The notes beneath the pieces were generated by a model. That model made no database searches, was not told the origin of the DNA, and saw only the letters and a list, made by a program, of their open reading frames with translations. The translations under genes and the position numbers were made by a program. This document shows positions 9,343 to 17,510 of a DNA stretch of 64,000 nt, piece after piece. This stretch comes from Marinobacterium rhizophilum (GTDB lineage: Bacteria; Pseudomonadota; Gammaproteobacteria; Pseudomonadales; Balneatricaceae), in contig NZ_CP073347.1 of assembly GCF_024397915.1 (NCBI RefSeq), forward strand, positions 1,922,001 to 1,986,000. Reading direction: 5' to 3'. Within the stretch, counting starts at the first letter, position 1, and every line of letters starts with the position of its first letter.

Positions 9343-9371
9343 TCAATGGGGCTGGAGCATGGAAATACAAG
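9343..9371 (-). promoter_or_regulatory. Heat-shock (sigma-32-type) promoter of lon
   Basis: On the minus strand CTTGTAT (9371-9365) and CCCCATTGA (9351-9343) are separated by 13 bases. This matches the sigma-32 pattern (CTTGAAA, 11-16 bases, CCCCAT) with a complete -10 core. Lon is a classical heat-shock gene, so the match is expected. The distance to the ATG is about 80 bases. Confidence 0.7.
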
Positions 9372-9529
9372 CGATAAACTGAAAAAAACCGCTGTCGCCC
9401 GATCAGGAGGCTTGCCGCGACAATCGAGCCGACAGGATAGCCGTATCAACCCCACTTGCTGCACCACAGCACAACGGGGATCTCTGTGTTATAGCAGTAC
9501 CCGCGGAGCAGAACAACGGCGCAGAAACA

Positions 9530-9561
9530 AGAACGGGGTCCTGCATGCAGGACCCCGTTCT
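9530..9561 (-). terminator. Terminator of nfuA, a 32-base perfect palindrome
   Basis: Two 16-base arms (AGAACGGGGTCCTGCA and its exact reverse complement) meet with no spacer, ten bases after the nfuA stop codon. On the minus strand a T-rich stretch (TTGTTTCTG) follows. The function as a terminator is inferred from position and the stem. Confidence 0.75.
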
Positions 9562-9571
9562 GGATAACGGC

Positions 9572-10165
9572 TTACTTGTAGTAAGCTTTTTCGGTGTTGC
9601 TGTGATCGGTTTCATCGCGCACGGCGATCAGGCCCGGTACACGCTCAAGCAGGGTTTTTTCCACGCCGTCCTTGAGGGTCATGTCCACGGCACTGCAACC
9701 CTGGCAACCGCCACCGAACTTGAGCACGGCAATGTGACCGTTTTCCTCTTCCACCAGCTGTACCAGCTTGACCTCACCACCGTGGCTGGCCAGCCCCGGG
9801 TTGATGTCGGCGTACAGTATGTAATTGATCTGTTCTTCCATCGGGCTATCCGCGGAAACCTTGGGCACCTTGGCGTTGGGCGCCTTGATGGTCAGCTGGC
9901 CACCCATGCGATCTTCGGCGAAGTCGATCATCGCTTCCTCAAGGTACGGCAGGCTGTTGCGCTCGAGGTAGAAACGAATGAGCGTCAGTTCCAGCAGCTC
10001 GTCGTCTGCAATCACCTCATCGGGACGGCAGTACGCCAGGCAGGTTTCGGCATAGGGCGTGCCCGGCTGCGTCACGAACATGCGTACGGAGATGCCTTCT
10101 GCGTCCTGTTTGGACAGCAGGTCAGCCAGGTATTTTTCAGCACTTTCGGTAACCGTGATATTCAT
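9572..10165 (-). CDS. nfuA: Fe-S cluster carrier protein NfuA
   Basis: Cytoplasmic carrier of 197 residues that receives 4Fe-4S clusters and passes them to client enzymes, especially under oxidative stress or iron limitation. The N-terminal half resembles a degenerate A-type carrier domain and the C-terminal half is the Nfu domain with the cluster-binding pair CQGC at residues 154 and 157 (GGGCQGCSAVDMTL). Length and two-domain layout match NfuA of E. coli and Pseudomonas. The gene stands alone, with its own terminator. Confidence 0.95.
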   Translation of the reverse strand: MNITVTESAEKYLADLLSKQDAEGISVRMFVTQPGTPYAETCLAYCRPDEVIADDELLELTLIRFYLERNSLPYLEEAMIDFAEDRMGGQLTIKAPNAKVPKVSADSPMEEQINYILYADINPGLASHGGEVKLVQLVEEENGHIAVLKFGGGCQGCSAVDMTLKDGVEKTLLERVPGLIAVRDETDHSNTEKAYYK

Positions 10166-10342
10166 GGGAATTACTGGACTCCTAACGTCGCAAGCTGACA
10201 GGTCTGATAGCTCGAAGGATACACGCTATCTAATTCCGAGTAAATTGATCGGCTATTAGCTGCCTGCCCCACAGCCTCGATAATTCTGCTAGAATTGCCG
10301 CCTCATTTTTTACCACCTGCAGCAGCCCGCATCCCAAGCCCA

Positions 10343-11671
10343 ATGAGCCAACCGCAACGTGTGCGCACCATACTGACACTGGGCCTGCCCATAATTGGCG
10401 GCATGCTGTCTCAAAGCCTGTTGAACCTGGTGGACGCCGCCATGGTCGGGCGCCTTGGCGACACGGCGCTGGCGGGTGTCGGCATCGCCGGTTATGCCAA
10501 CTTTATCGCCATCAGCTGCGTGATCGGGCTCTCGTCGGCAGTGCAGTCTCTGGTGGCACGGCGCCATGGCGAAGGCCGGCGCGCGGAAATGGCCCGCCCG
10601 GTCAATGCCGGCATCATACTGGCACTGGCTATCGCCCTGCCCCTGAGCCTGCTGTTTGCCGCGTTCTCCGACAGCCTGCTAAGCCTGATGAGCGGTGACT
10701 CCGCGGTGCTGACCATCGCCAACGACTACTTCGATTACCGCATCCTCGCCATGAGCGCCGTGGGCATTAATTTCTCCCTGCGCGGCTGGTGGAACGGCAC
10801 CTACAGACCCATGGTGCATCTGCGCCTGTTGCTGATCATGCACCTGACCAATGTCGTGCTGAGCTATGGCCTGATATTCGGTGCCCTTGGGCTGCCGACG
10901 CTCGGTGCCGCGGGCGCGGGCCTTGGCACCAGCATTGCGCTTTGCGCCGGCTGCCTGCTGAACGCGGGACTGGTCTGGCGCGATGCCAGAAAACACGGTT
11001 TTCTGCGCGCCAAGCGGGATCGCCGTGCGCTCGCGACCGTGTTGCGGCTGTCGATTCCCCATTCCCTGCAGCAGTTGCTCTTCGCCGTCGCCATCGCCGT
11101 ACTGTTCTGGATCATCGGACAGATTGGCACCCAGGAACAGGCCATCGCCCATATTCTTATCAACCTGGCACTGTTCCTGATCCTGCCCGGTGTGGGACTG
11201 GGCATGGCCTCCACCTCCCTGGTCAGCCACGCCCTGGGGCGCAATCAGCCCATGGAGGCGCAGCAATGGGGCTGGGATGTCATCAAGACGGCGCTGGTCA
11301 TCATCTGCCTGCTGAGCCTGCCCATGTGGCTCGTCCCCGACCATATCCTCGCCCTGTTCATGACCGACCCGCTGCTGGTGGAGCAGGCGCGGCTGCCACT
11401 GCAGATCACCGGCCTTGCCATCTGCCTGGATGCCGCCAGCCTGGTGCTGACCCAGGCACTTCTGGGCGCCGGCGCACATCGACTCGTCATGCTGGTATCC
11501 GTCGGCGGGCAATGGCTGTTCTATCTGCCACTGGCCTGGCTGTTCGGCCCTCACCTGGGCTTCGGACTGACCGGTATCTGGCTGGTACAGCTGGCGCACC
11601 GCAGCCTGTCGTCGCTGGTTTTTATCGGCATCTGGCGACGGCGCCACTGGGCCGACATCAAGCTCGGTTAG
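10343..11671 (+). CDS. MATE family multidrug efflux protein (DinF/NorM-like)
   Basis: Inner-membrane exporter of 442 residues with about twelve hydrophobic segments in two similar halves, the layout of the multi-antimicrobial extrusion family, which expels cationic drugs in exchange for protons or sodium. The N-terminus (ILTLGLPIIGGMLSQSLLNLVDAAMVGRLGDTALAGVGIA) has the family hallmark LxxxDxxMVGxLG. Start at 10343 (MSQPQRVRT); an in-frame ATG at 10295 would add 16 residues that look non-coding. It is followed by a second transporter gene 51 bases later on the same strand. The substrate cannot be told from sequence. Confidence 0.92.
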   Translation: MSQPQRVRTILTLGLPIIGGMLSQSLLNLVDAAMVGRLGDTALAGVGIAGYANFIAISCVIGLSSAVQSLVARRHGEGRRAEMARPVNAGIILALAIALPLSLLFAAFSDSLLSLMSGDSAVLTIANDYFDYRILAMSAVGINFSLRGWWNGTYRPMVHLRLLLIMHLTNVVLSYGLIFGALGLPTLGAAGAGLGTSIALCAGCLLNAGLVWRDARKHGFLRAKRDRRALATVLRLSIPHSLQQLLFAVAIAVLFWIIGQIGTQEQAIAHILINLALFLILPGVGLGMASTSLVSHALGRNQPMEAQQWGWDVIKTALVIICLLSLPMWLVPDHILALFMTDPLLVEQARLPLQITGLAICLDAASLVLTQALLGAGAHRLVMLVSVGGQWLFYLPLAWLFGPHLGFGLTGIWLVQLAHRSLSSLVFIGIWRRRHWADIKLG

Positions 11672-11722
11672 TTTGATACACTGGGCACAAGCTGCGCGCA
11701 GTATCACAGGAACCCTCTCTTT

Positions 11723-12895
11723 ATGGCGGAACAGAGTCTCGTATTCTCATTTTTCCTGATTTTCACCGGCGCTGCGATTCTCGCCACCGCAGCTCTATAC
11801 ACGCGCCAGCCCCTGCTGGTGGCCTATATCGTACTCGGCGCCCTGCTGGGCCCCTATGGCCTCAGCTTGATCTCCGACACCCGCCTGCTGGCGGACATTT
11901 CCCATATCGGCATCATCTTTCTGCTGTTCCTGCTGGGGCTCGACATGCAGCCGAGCCACCTGCTGCACATGCTGAAAAAAGCGACCCTTGTGGCCATCGC
12001 CAGCTCACTGATCTTCATGGCTACCGGCTACGGCGCCAGCCTCGCGTTCGGGTTCAGCCAAACCGAAGCCCTGATTATTGGCGCGGCACTGATGTTCTCC
12101 AGCACCATTATCGGCATCAAGCTGCTACCCACCACGGTACTGCACCATCGCCACACCGGCGAGCTGGTCGTTGGCCTGCTGCTGCTACAGGACGTTATTG
12201 CGATCCTGGTGCTGCTGCTGCTCTACAGTGGCAGCGACGATAGCCAGAACGGCATTCAGGCGTTCCTGAAAACCCTGGCGGCACTGCCATTGATGACGGC
12301 AGGCGCTTTCCTGTTCGTGCGCTACGTCCTGTTACGACTGCTGCAAAGCTTCGACCGCTTTCACGAGTACATCTTTCTGCTGGCACTCGGCTGGTGCCTG
12401 GGCATGGCGGAACTGGCCCAGGCCATCGGCCTATCGGCCGAAATGGGCGCCTTTGTCGCCGGTGTCACCCTGGCCACCAGCCCGATATCCCAGTACATCG
12501 CCACCAGCCTGAAACCACTGCGCGACTTCTTTCTGATCCTGTTTTTCTTCTCCATCGGCGCCAGCTTCAACCTGGCGCTGGTGAACGTCATTCTGCTGCC
12601 CTCCCTGGTCATGACCGCTCTGGTGCTGGCACTCAAACCGGTAGTGTTTCGTTTCCTGCTGTTTCGCATCAGCGAAAGCAGGAAACTGGCCTGGGAGATC
12701 GGCTTTCGCCTCGGCCAGATCAGCGAGTTTTCCCTGCTGATCGCCTACCTGGCCACCAGCGCCACCCTGATCGGCCAGGAAGCCTCCCATGTGATCCAGG
12801 CCACCACCATCCTTACCTTCCTGTTCTCCAGCTACCTGGTGATTTTCAACTTTCCCTCGCCCATCGCCATCTCGGATCGACTGCGCAAGGACTGA
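11723..12895 (+). CDS. CPA2-family monovalent cation:proton antiporter (KefB/YbaL-like membrane domain)
   Basis: Integral membrane protein of 390 residues with about twelve helices of the Na_H_Exchanger domain. Recognisable parts are IGIIFLLFLLGLDMQPSHL near residue 75 and the QDVIAIL motif near residue 160, whose aspartate is expected to bind the cation. Unlike KefB/KefC it has no C-terminal TrkA-N (RCK) nucleotide-binding domain and ends after the last helix, so it may be ungated or use a separate regulator. It probably shares transcription with the MATE gene before it. The transported ion (potassium or sodium) is unknown. Confidence 0.88.
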   Translation: MAEQSLVFSFFLIFTGAAILATAALYTRQPLLVAYIVLGALLGPYGLSLISDTRLLADISHIGIIFLLFLLGLDMQPSHLLHMLKKATLVAIASSLIFMATGYGASLAFGFSQTEALIIGAALMFSSTIIGIKLLPTTVLHHRHTGELVVGLLLLQDVIAILVLLLLYSGSDDSQNGIQAFLKTLAALPLMTAGAFLFVRYVLLRLLQSFDRFHEYIFLLALGWCLGMAELAQAIGLSAEMGAFVAGVTLATSPISQYIATSLKPLRDFFLILFFFSIGASFNLALVNVILLPSLVMTALVLALKPVVFRFLLFRISESRKLAWEIGFRLGQISEFSLLIAYLATSATLIGQEASHVIQATTILTFLFSSYLVIFNFPSPIAISDRLRKD

Positions 12896-12930
12896 GACTC
12901 CACCGCCGTCACTTTAACCACCCAAACGAA

Positions 12931-12964
12931 AAAGCCGCCTTCCCGTGCAGGAAGGCGGCTATTT
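12931..12964. terminator. Bidirectional terminator between the antiporter and the DUF882 gene
   Basis: The arms AGCCGCCTTCC (12933-12943) and GGAAGGCGGCT (12950-12960) form an 11-base stem with a 6-base loop, flanked by an A-run on the left. It sits between two convergent genes. Confidence 0.85.
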
Positions 12965-12994
12965 GCAGAAACCGCGGTACAGCTATGTCAGCAC

Positions 12995-13555
12995 TCAGCC
13001 CCAGTGACGTACGGGCCCGACATCCACATGCAGAAAGTTGCTGCGCGAATAAAAGCCCACACCCCCGGCTTTCATTTTCAGCGCCATGCGCTGTACATCC
13101 CGCAGCGCAACGCCCGGCACACGAATATCAATGGCCTTGCCCTGCATGTGGTAGCTTTTCTTGGCAACACCCTGACCTTGCTTGCGCAGCTTCTCGTTGG
13201 TTTCCGGGGAACGGTAACCGGATATCACCTGGAATTCCTTGTGCAGACCGATATCCCGCTGCAGCAGGTAGAGCAGATCAAACAGCTGGCGGTCCATCTG
13301 GATCGAGCTGCCGGTACGGTGATCGCGCAGCAGATGATCCACCTCCTGCAGCACCTGGGGCATGTAGTGACCATCAGCCCAGTACACCGCGGTCATTTTC
13401 TCGCCGGTGTGCATGTTGTTCAGGGTGAGCTTGCGTTCCAGCCCGGGGTTCTTGATCAGCGGTGCACCTATGGCGCCGGACCCGGCCAGCCCAGCCGCCG
13501 CACCGGCCAGGGTTTTGATAAAAGCACGTCGATTCTGCAGGATTCTATGGGGCAT
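12995..13555 (-). CDS. Tat-exported DUF882/M15-like murein hydrolase (MepK/YcbK family)
   Basis: Protein of 186 residues with a twin-arginine signal (NRRAFIK then a hydrophobic, alanine/glycine-rich stretch to about residue 31), so it should reach the periplasm folded. The rest is the YcbK/DUF882 domain, related to D-Ala-D-Ala carboxypeptidases of family M15. Likely zinc ligands are His136 and Asp143 in SYHMQGKAIDI and His176 in FLHVDVG. E. coli MepK (YcbK) cuts 3-3 crosslinks in peptidoglycan, and the same role is inferred here. Its terminator is shared with the convergent antiporter gene. Confidence 0.92.
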   Translation of the reverse strand: MPHRILQNRRAFIKTLAGAAAGLAGSGAIGAPLIKNPGLERKLTLNNMHTGEKMTAVYWADGHYMPQVLQEVDHLLRDHRTGSSIQMDRQLFDLLYLLQRDIGLHKEFQVISGYRSPETNEKLRKQGQGVAKKSYHMQGKAIDIRVPGVALRDVQRMALKMKAGGVGFYSRSNFLHVDVGPVRHWG

Positions 13556-13641
13556 GATTCAGCAACAGTTGGTTGAAATATTTACAGCCATTATCCACAA
13601 ATAGCATCAGCTGTATATTTTTTACACGATTAATTGGGTTT

Positions 13642-14631
13642 CTAGTACGCATCTTTGACGCGCGCCGACCAGAGTGTACGCGCCTGGCGCACCGCCTCCT
13701 CGGGCTCGGATACGCGCCCAAGCAACCTGAGCACCGCCGCCAGCGTATTAATCACCGCGCCCTCGCCGTACTCGTGCTCCAGCTCGCCACGCCACAGTTG
13801 CAGCAACTCCGAGGGCTGCAGTGTTTCATCGCGCACAACGCGCTGAGCCAGCAGCCTGGGCCACTGCTGCGTTTGCATCTCGCCATCCAGGATCCACTGC
13901 AACTCGCTTTCCGAATCAGGCTTTAGCTCCGCTTCGCCGCCATCCCCCTTGACCGTTACGCTGTTGCGCATGCCCAGCAGCATGCTGGTTTTCTGGTGCA
14001 TGGGACCATAAGGCGGATGGAAAACACCGTCAATGACGTGCTCCGCCCCCAGTGGATTAAGTAACCGGCACAACGTATGTACCGGCGAGCGCAGCCCCAG
14101 GATCGAGCGCAACTGGATAATCTCGCCCAGCTGCGGCGCCAGTTCATCGATGGACATAAAGGCAAAGTTGCGCGCCGCCAGCTGCCCGTCCACCGCGGAC
14201 CAGTCGTGACAGGATGGCAGGCCGAACAGGTCGAGCATGTCCTGGGTATAGAGCCGGCCCGGCATATGACCGCGGGCACCGTGCATGAACACCCGCACCC
14301 CGGACTGCGCCAGCGCCAGCGCCGCCAGCAGGAACCAGGGCAGGCGCCGCTTTTTGCCGGCATAGCTGGACCAGTCCAGATCGACCTGCAAATCCTGCGG
14401 CGCCTGCAGTCGCGCCCGCACCGCACTGACAAAACCGCACAGCTCTTCCGGCGCCTCTTCCTTGACCCGCAGCAGCATCAGAAAGGCCCCCAGCTGTTCG
14501 GGCCTGACCTGGCCATCGAGAATCATGCCCATGGCATCACGGGCTTCCTCAGTGGTCAGGGAGCGCGAGCCCTTCTTGCCCTTGCCGAGAATGCGCACAT
14601 AGGTCGCGAATGGATGTTCCTGACTGCTCAT
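13642..14631 (-). CDS. ybiB: YbiB family glycosyl/phosphoribosyl-transferase-like protein (TrpD2)
   Basis: Cytoplasmic protein of 329 residues with the fold of class III nucleoside phosphorylases and anthranilate phosphoribosyltransferase: an N-terminal helical domain (to about residue 75) with LTTEEARDAMGMILDGQV, then an alpha/beta domain. E. coli YbiB belongs to this TrpD2 family, binds nucleic acid and lacks the normal TrpD activity, so an enzyme role should not be assumed. The glycine-rich PRPP loop of true TrpD is replaced here by MHGARGHMPGR. It is divergent from cobS with a 63-base gap. Confidence 0.88.
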   Translation of the reverse strand: MSSQEHPFATYVRILGKGKKGSRSLTTEEARDAMGMILDGQVRPEQLGAFLMLLRVKEEAPEELCGFVSAVRARLQAPQDLQVDLDWSSYAGKKRRLPWFLLAALALAQSGVRVFMHGARGHMPGRLYTQDMLDLFGLPSCHDWSAVDGQLAARNFAFMSIDELAPQLGEIIQLRSILGLRSPVHTLCRLLNPLGAEHVIDGVFHPPYGPMHQKTSMLLGMRNSVTVKGDGGEAELKPDSESELQWILDGEMQTQQWPRLLAQRVVRDETLQPSELLQLWRGELEHEYGEGAVINTLAAVLRLLGRVSEPEEAVRQARTLWSARVKDAY

Positions 14632-14694
14632 GGATCTGATGCCTCTTTTGCTCTAGAGTGTGGCCGCGTCATATATACCCAAGCGCACGCCTGA

Positions 14695-15471
14695 ATGCGA
14701 GACCGAATGAACGCTTTGACCCGGCAACTACAGCTTTTTTTTAATGCCCTGACGTTTTTCACCCGCATTCCGGCACCGGCCTGGGTCGAGTTCGGCGATG
14801 AGCAGTTGAATCACGCCAGTCGCTACTTCCCGCTGGTCGGCCTGCTGGTCGGACTTGTTGCCGCTGGCCTGTACGGCTTTTTCACGCTTCTGTTCCCCGC
14901 CCTCATCGCCGTATTGCTCAGCACCGGCTGCACCTTGCTCCTCACCGGCGGCTTTCACGAAGATGGCCTGGCCGATGTCTGTGACGGCTTTGGCGGCGGC
15001 TGGACGCCGGAGCAGACTCTGCACATCATGAAAGACTCCAGGCTCGGCACCTACGGCGCTCTGGGGCTAATACTGGTGCTGGGCCTCAAGTTCGCCAGCC
15101 TGGCCGCCGTTGGCGATGTCTTGATCGCCCTTGTCGTCGGCCATGTCCTCAGCCGCTTCGTTGCCGTCAGTCTGATTCACACCGATGCCTATGTACAGCT
15201 CGACCAGCTGAGCAAGGTGCGCCCACTGGCCAATCGCATGAGCCGCAACGAGCTACTGATCGCCGCTGCGCCGGCCCTCCTCAGCCTGTTCCTGCTGCCG
15301 GGCTATAGCGCTCTGGTACTCATCATGGCCCTGGCGCTGCTGCGCCTGTATCTGTGCCGCCTGTTCCGCAGGCGGCTTGGCGGCTACACCGGCGACTGCC
15401 TGGGCGCCGTCCAGCAGCTGAGCGAGGTGACGATTTATCTCGTACTCTGCCTGCCACTGGCCGGCCTATAA
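14695..15471 (+). CDS. cobS: Adenosylcobinamide-GDP ribazoletransferase (cobalamin synthase)
   Basis: Integral membrane enzyme of about 258 residues that joins adenosylcobinamide-GDP with alpha-ribazole (phosphate), the last assembly step of vitamin B12. The catalytic signature GGFHEDGLADVCDGFGGG (about residues 85-102), with its acidic residues, is intact; several membrane helices follow. Two ATGs are possible (14695 and 14707), neither with a good ribosome site. No other cobalamin gene (cobU, cobT, cobC) adjoins and no cobalamin riboswitch is seen upstream, so this is a lone cobS, fitting salvage of imported cobinamides or a dispersed pathway. Confidence 0.92.
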   Translation: MRDRMNALTRQLQLFFNALTFFTRIPAPAWVEFGDEQLNHASRYFPLVGLLVGLVAAGLYGFFTLLFPALIAVLLSTGCTLLLTGGFHEDGLADVCDGFGGGWTPEQTLHIMKDSRLGTYGALGLILVLGLKFASLAAVGDVLIALVVGHVLSRFVAVSLIHTDAYVQLDQLSKVRPLANRMSRNELLIAAAPALLSLFLLPGYSALVLIMALALLRLYLCRLFRRRLGGYTGDCLGAVQQLSEVTIYLVLCLPLAGL

Positions 15472-15538
15472 ACAGCGCTGCGTTTTCGCCAGCGCCTTAG
15501 GCTGCTAGAATGCGCGCCATTCACTAGCGAGAGTTGTC

Positions 15539-16888
15539 ATGAGCCGCAGCAAACCGATCCGTTTTGGGGGCCCCGCCCGCAAGAGTGCCAGCAAGAGCCC
15601 GCAGGTTCTCGACATTGAAGGCCTGAGCCATGAAGGCCGCGGTGTTGCGCGACTCGATGGCAAGGCCGTGTTCGTGAGCGGTGCCCTGCCCGGTGAGCAG
15701 GTGATGGCGCGCATCGACACCGACCGCAACCGCTACGCGCAAGCCCAGACCCTGGAGGTACTGAGCGCCAGCCCCGAGCGTGCCGAACCCGGCTGTCAGC
15801 ATTATGGCCAGTGTGGCGGCTGTGACCTGCAACACCTGCGCCATGACCAGCAGATCCACTTCAAGCAGGAACAGGCACTGGATCAGCTCAGGCGCATCGG
15901 CAGCCTGGTGCCCGACGCAACCGAAGCGCCGCTGGTCTCCCTGCCCTGGCACTACCGGCGCAGCGCCCGCGTTGGCATCAACCAGCTGCAGCGCAATGGC
16001 GAGCCCCTGATCGGTTTTCGCCGCCGCGCCAGCAACAAGCTGTTGCAGATCGAGCAGTGCGAAGTGCTGGATCTGCGCGCCCAGGACCTGTTCCGCGGCC
16101 TGCGTGACACCCTCGCAGGGCTGGATGACCTGAAATCCATTACCCATGCCCAGGTTCAGTATGGCGACCACCTGGGTGCCCTGACCCTGCGTACCAAAAA
16201 GCCCCTGCGCGCCGATACCCTGGCCCGCCTGCAACCGGTCGCCCGGCAGTTCGAGCTGCAGCTGTACCTCGAAGACAGCCAGGGAACCCGCTATGCGGGC
16301 GATGCACCCGAGCAGCCACTGACCTACGCCCTGCCGGCCTTCAAGCTGGAACTGGAGTTTGCACCGGGCGACTTCCTGCAGGTCAATCCCGAACTCAACC
16401 GCCAGATGGTGTCCCGCGCCATCGAGTGGCTCGACCCGCAGCCCGGCGACCGTGTGCTGGACCTGTTCTGCGGCCTGGGAAACTTTACCCTGCCACTGGC
16501 GACGCGCTGCGCCGAGGTGGTCGGCGTCGAGGGCAGCGACACCATGGCCGAACGGGCCAGCATCAATGCCCGGCGCAATGGCATTGAAAACGCCACCTTC
16601 TTTCGCAACGACCTGAGCCAGGATTTTCGCCACCAGAAATGGTATCGCACCGGCTTTGACCTGATCCTGCTGGACCCACCGCGCACCGGCGCCCGCGAAG
16701 CCATACAGCAGCTGATCGGCTATCGGGCCAAACGCATCCTCTATGTGTCCTGCAACCCGGCCATGCTGGCCCGGGACGGCGCCGAGCTGGCCCAGGCCGG
16801 CTACCGCCTGACACGCTTCTGCGCCATGGACATGTTCCCGCACACCGCCCACGTCGAGGCGCTGGCGCTGTTCGAGCTGACAGCATGA
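15539..16888 (+). CDS. rlmD: 23S rRNA (uracil-1939 C5)-methyltransferase RlmD
   Basis: SAM-dependent RNA methyltransferase of 449 residues (formerly RumA). An N-terminal TRAM domain (about 15-75) binds RNA; the 4Fe-4S cluster ligands Cys86, Cys92, Cys95 and Cys174 are all present (CQHYGQCGGC and EQCEVL). The C-terminal Rossmann domain has the SAM motif DLFCGLGNFTLPLA near residue 310 and the nucleophile cysteine in YVSCNP near residue 405. Its last codons overlap the next gene by ATGA, coupling it to the pseudouridine synthase, so two rRNA/tRNA modification genes share an operon. Confidence 0.95.
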   Translation: MSRSKPIRFGGPARKSASKSPQVLDIEGLSHEGRGVARLDGKAVFVSGALPGEQVMARIDTDRNRYAQAQTLEVLSASPERAEPGCQHYGQCGGCDLQHLRHDQQIHFKQEQALDQLRRIGSLVPDATEAPLVSLPWHYRRSARVGINQLQRNGEPLIGFRRRASNKLLQIEQCEVLDLRAQDLFRGLRDTLAGLDDLKSITHAQVQYGDHLGALTLRTKKPLRADTLARLQPVARQFELQLYLEDSQGTRYAGDAPEQPLTYALPAFKLELEFAPGDFLQVNPELNRQMVSRAIEWLDPQPGDRVLDLFCGLGNFTLPLATRCAEVVGVEGSDTMAERASINARRNGIENATFFRNDLSQDFRHQKWYRTGFDLILLDPPRTGAREAIQQLIGYRAKRILYVSCNPAMLARDGAELAQAGYRLTRFCAMDMFPHTAHVEALALFELTA

Positions 16889-17508
16889 ACTACCGCCTGG
16901 TCTGGGCCGACGACGAACTGGTGGTGGTGATCAAGCCCGCCGGCCTGCTGTCGGTACCTGGCCGCGGCCCGGACAAGCAGGACTGCCTGTGGCACCGGGT
17001 GCAGAGCGATTTTCCTACCGCCCGTATTGTGCATCGCCTCGATTGCGCCACCTCCGGGTTGATGGTGCTGGCACTGAACGCCGCCAGCCACCGGGAGCTG
17101 AGCCGTCAGTTCCAGATGCGTGAAACCCGCAAGCGTTACCAGGCCCTGGTGGCCGGATGCCCGACCGAGAACAGCGGGGTAATGACGTGGCCGCTGCGCT
17201 GCGACTGGGAACGCCGCCCGCTGCAGATTGTGGATACCGTCGAGGGCAAGTCCGCGCGCACCGAGTGGCAGCTGCTGGAGGGCAGCAGCGCCCAGAGCCG
17301 TATCCAGCTGCACCCGATTACCGGTCGCTCCCACCAGCTGCGGGTGCACCTGCAGACGCTCGGCCACCCCATACTCGGCGACAACTTCTACGCACCGCCC
17401 GAGATTATCGCCCGGGCGCCTCGGCTGATGCTGCATGCAGAACAGCTGGGCTTCCAGCACCCGCTAAGCGGCGAAGCGGTGAATTTCGAGGCACCGGTGC
17501 CCTTCTAG
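16885..17508 (+). CDS. rluA: RluA-family pseudouridine synthase
   Basis: Pseudouridine synthase of 207 residues. The catalytic motif HRLDCATSGLMV (about residues 50-61, aspartate as nucleophile) and the C-terminal signature ITGRSHQLRVHL are both intact. The short length without an S4 RNA-binding domain matches RluA, which modifies 23S rRNA U746 and tRNA U32, better than RluC or RluD; the exact target remains an inference. The ATG overlaps the rlmD stop codon. It converges on the dehydrogenase gene two bases beyond its stop. Confidence 0.87.
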   Translation: MNYRLVWADDELVVVIKPAGLLSVPGRGPDKQDCLWHRVQSDFPTARIVHRLDCATSGLMVLALNAASHRELSRQFQMRETRKRYQALVAGCPTENSGVMTWPLRCDWERRPLQIVDTVEGKSARTEWQLLEGSSAQSRIQLHPITGRSHQLRVHLQTLGHPILGDNFYAPPEIIARAPRLMLHAEQLGFQHPLSGEAVNFEAPVPF

Positions 17509-17510
17509 CG

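Larger units (their letters stand above)
9265..9571. other. Intergenic region between lon and nfuA
   Basis: About 307 bases without a gene. It contains the sigma-32-type lon promoter (9343-9371, minus) and the nfuA terminator (9530-9561). Nothing else is seen in the remaining stretch (9372-9529). Confidence 0.7.
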
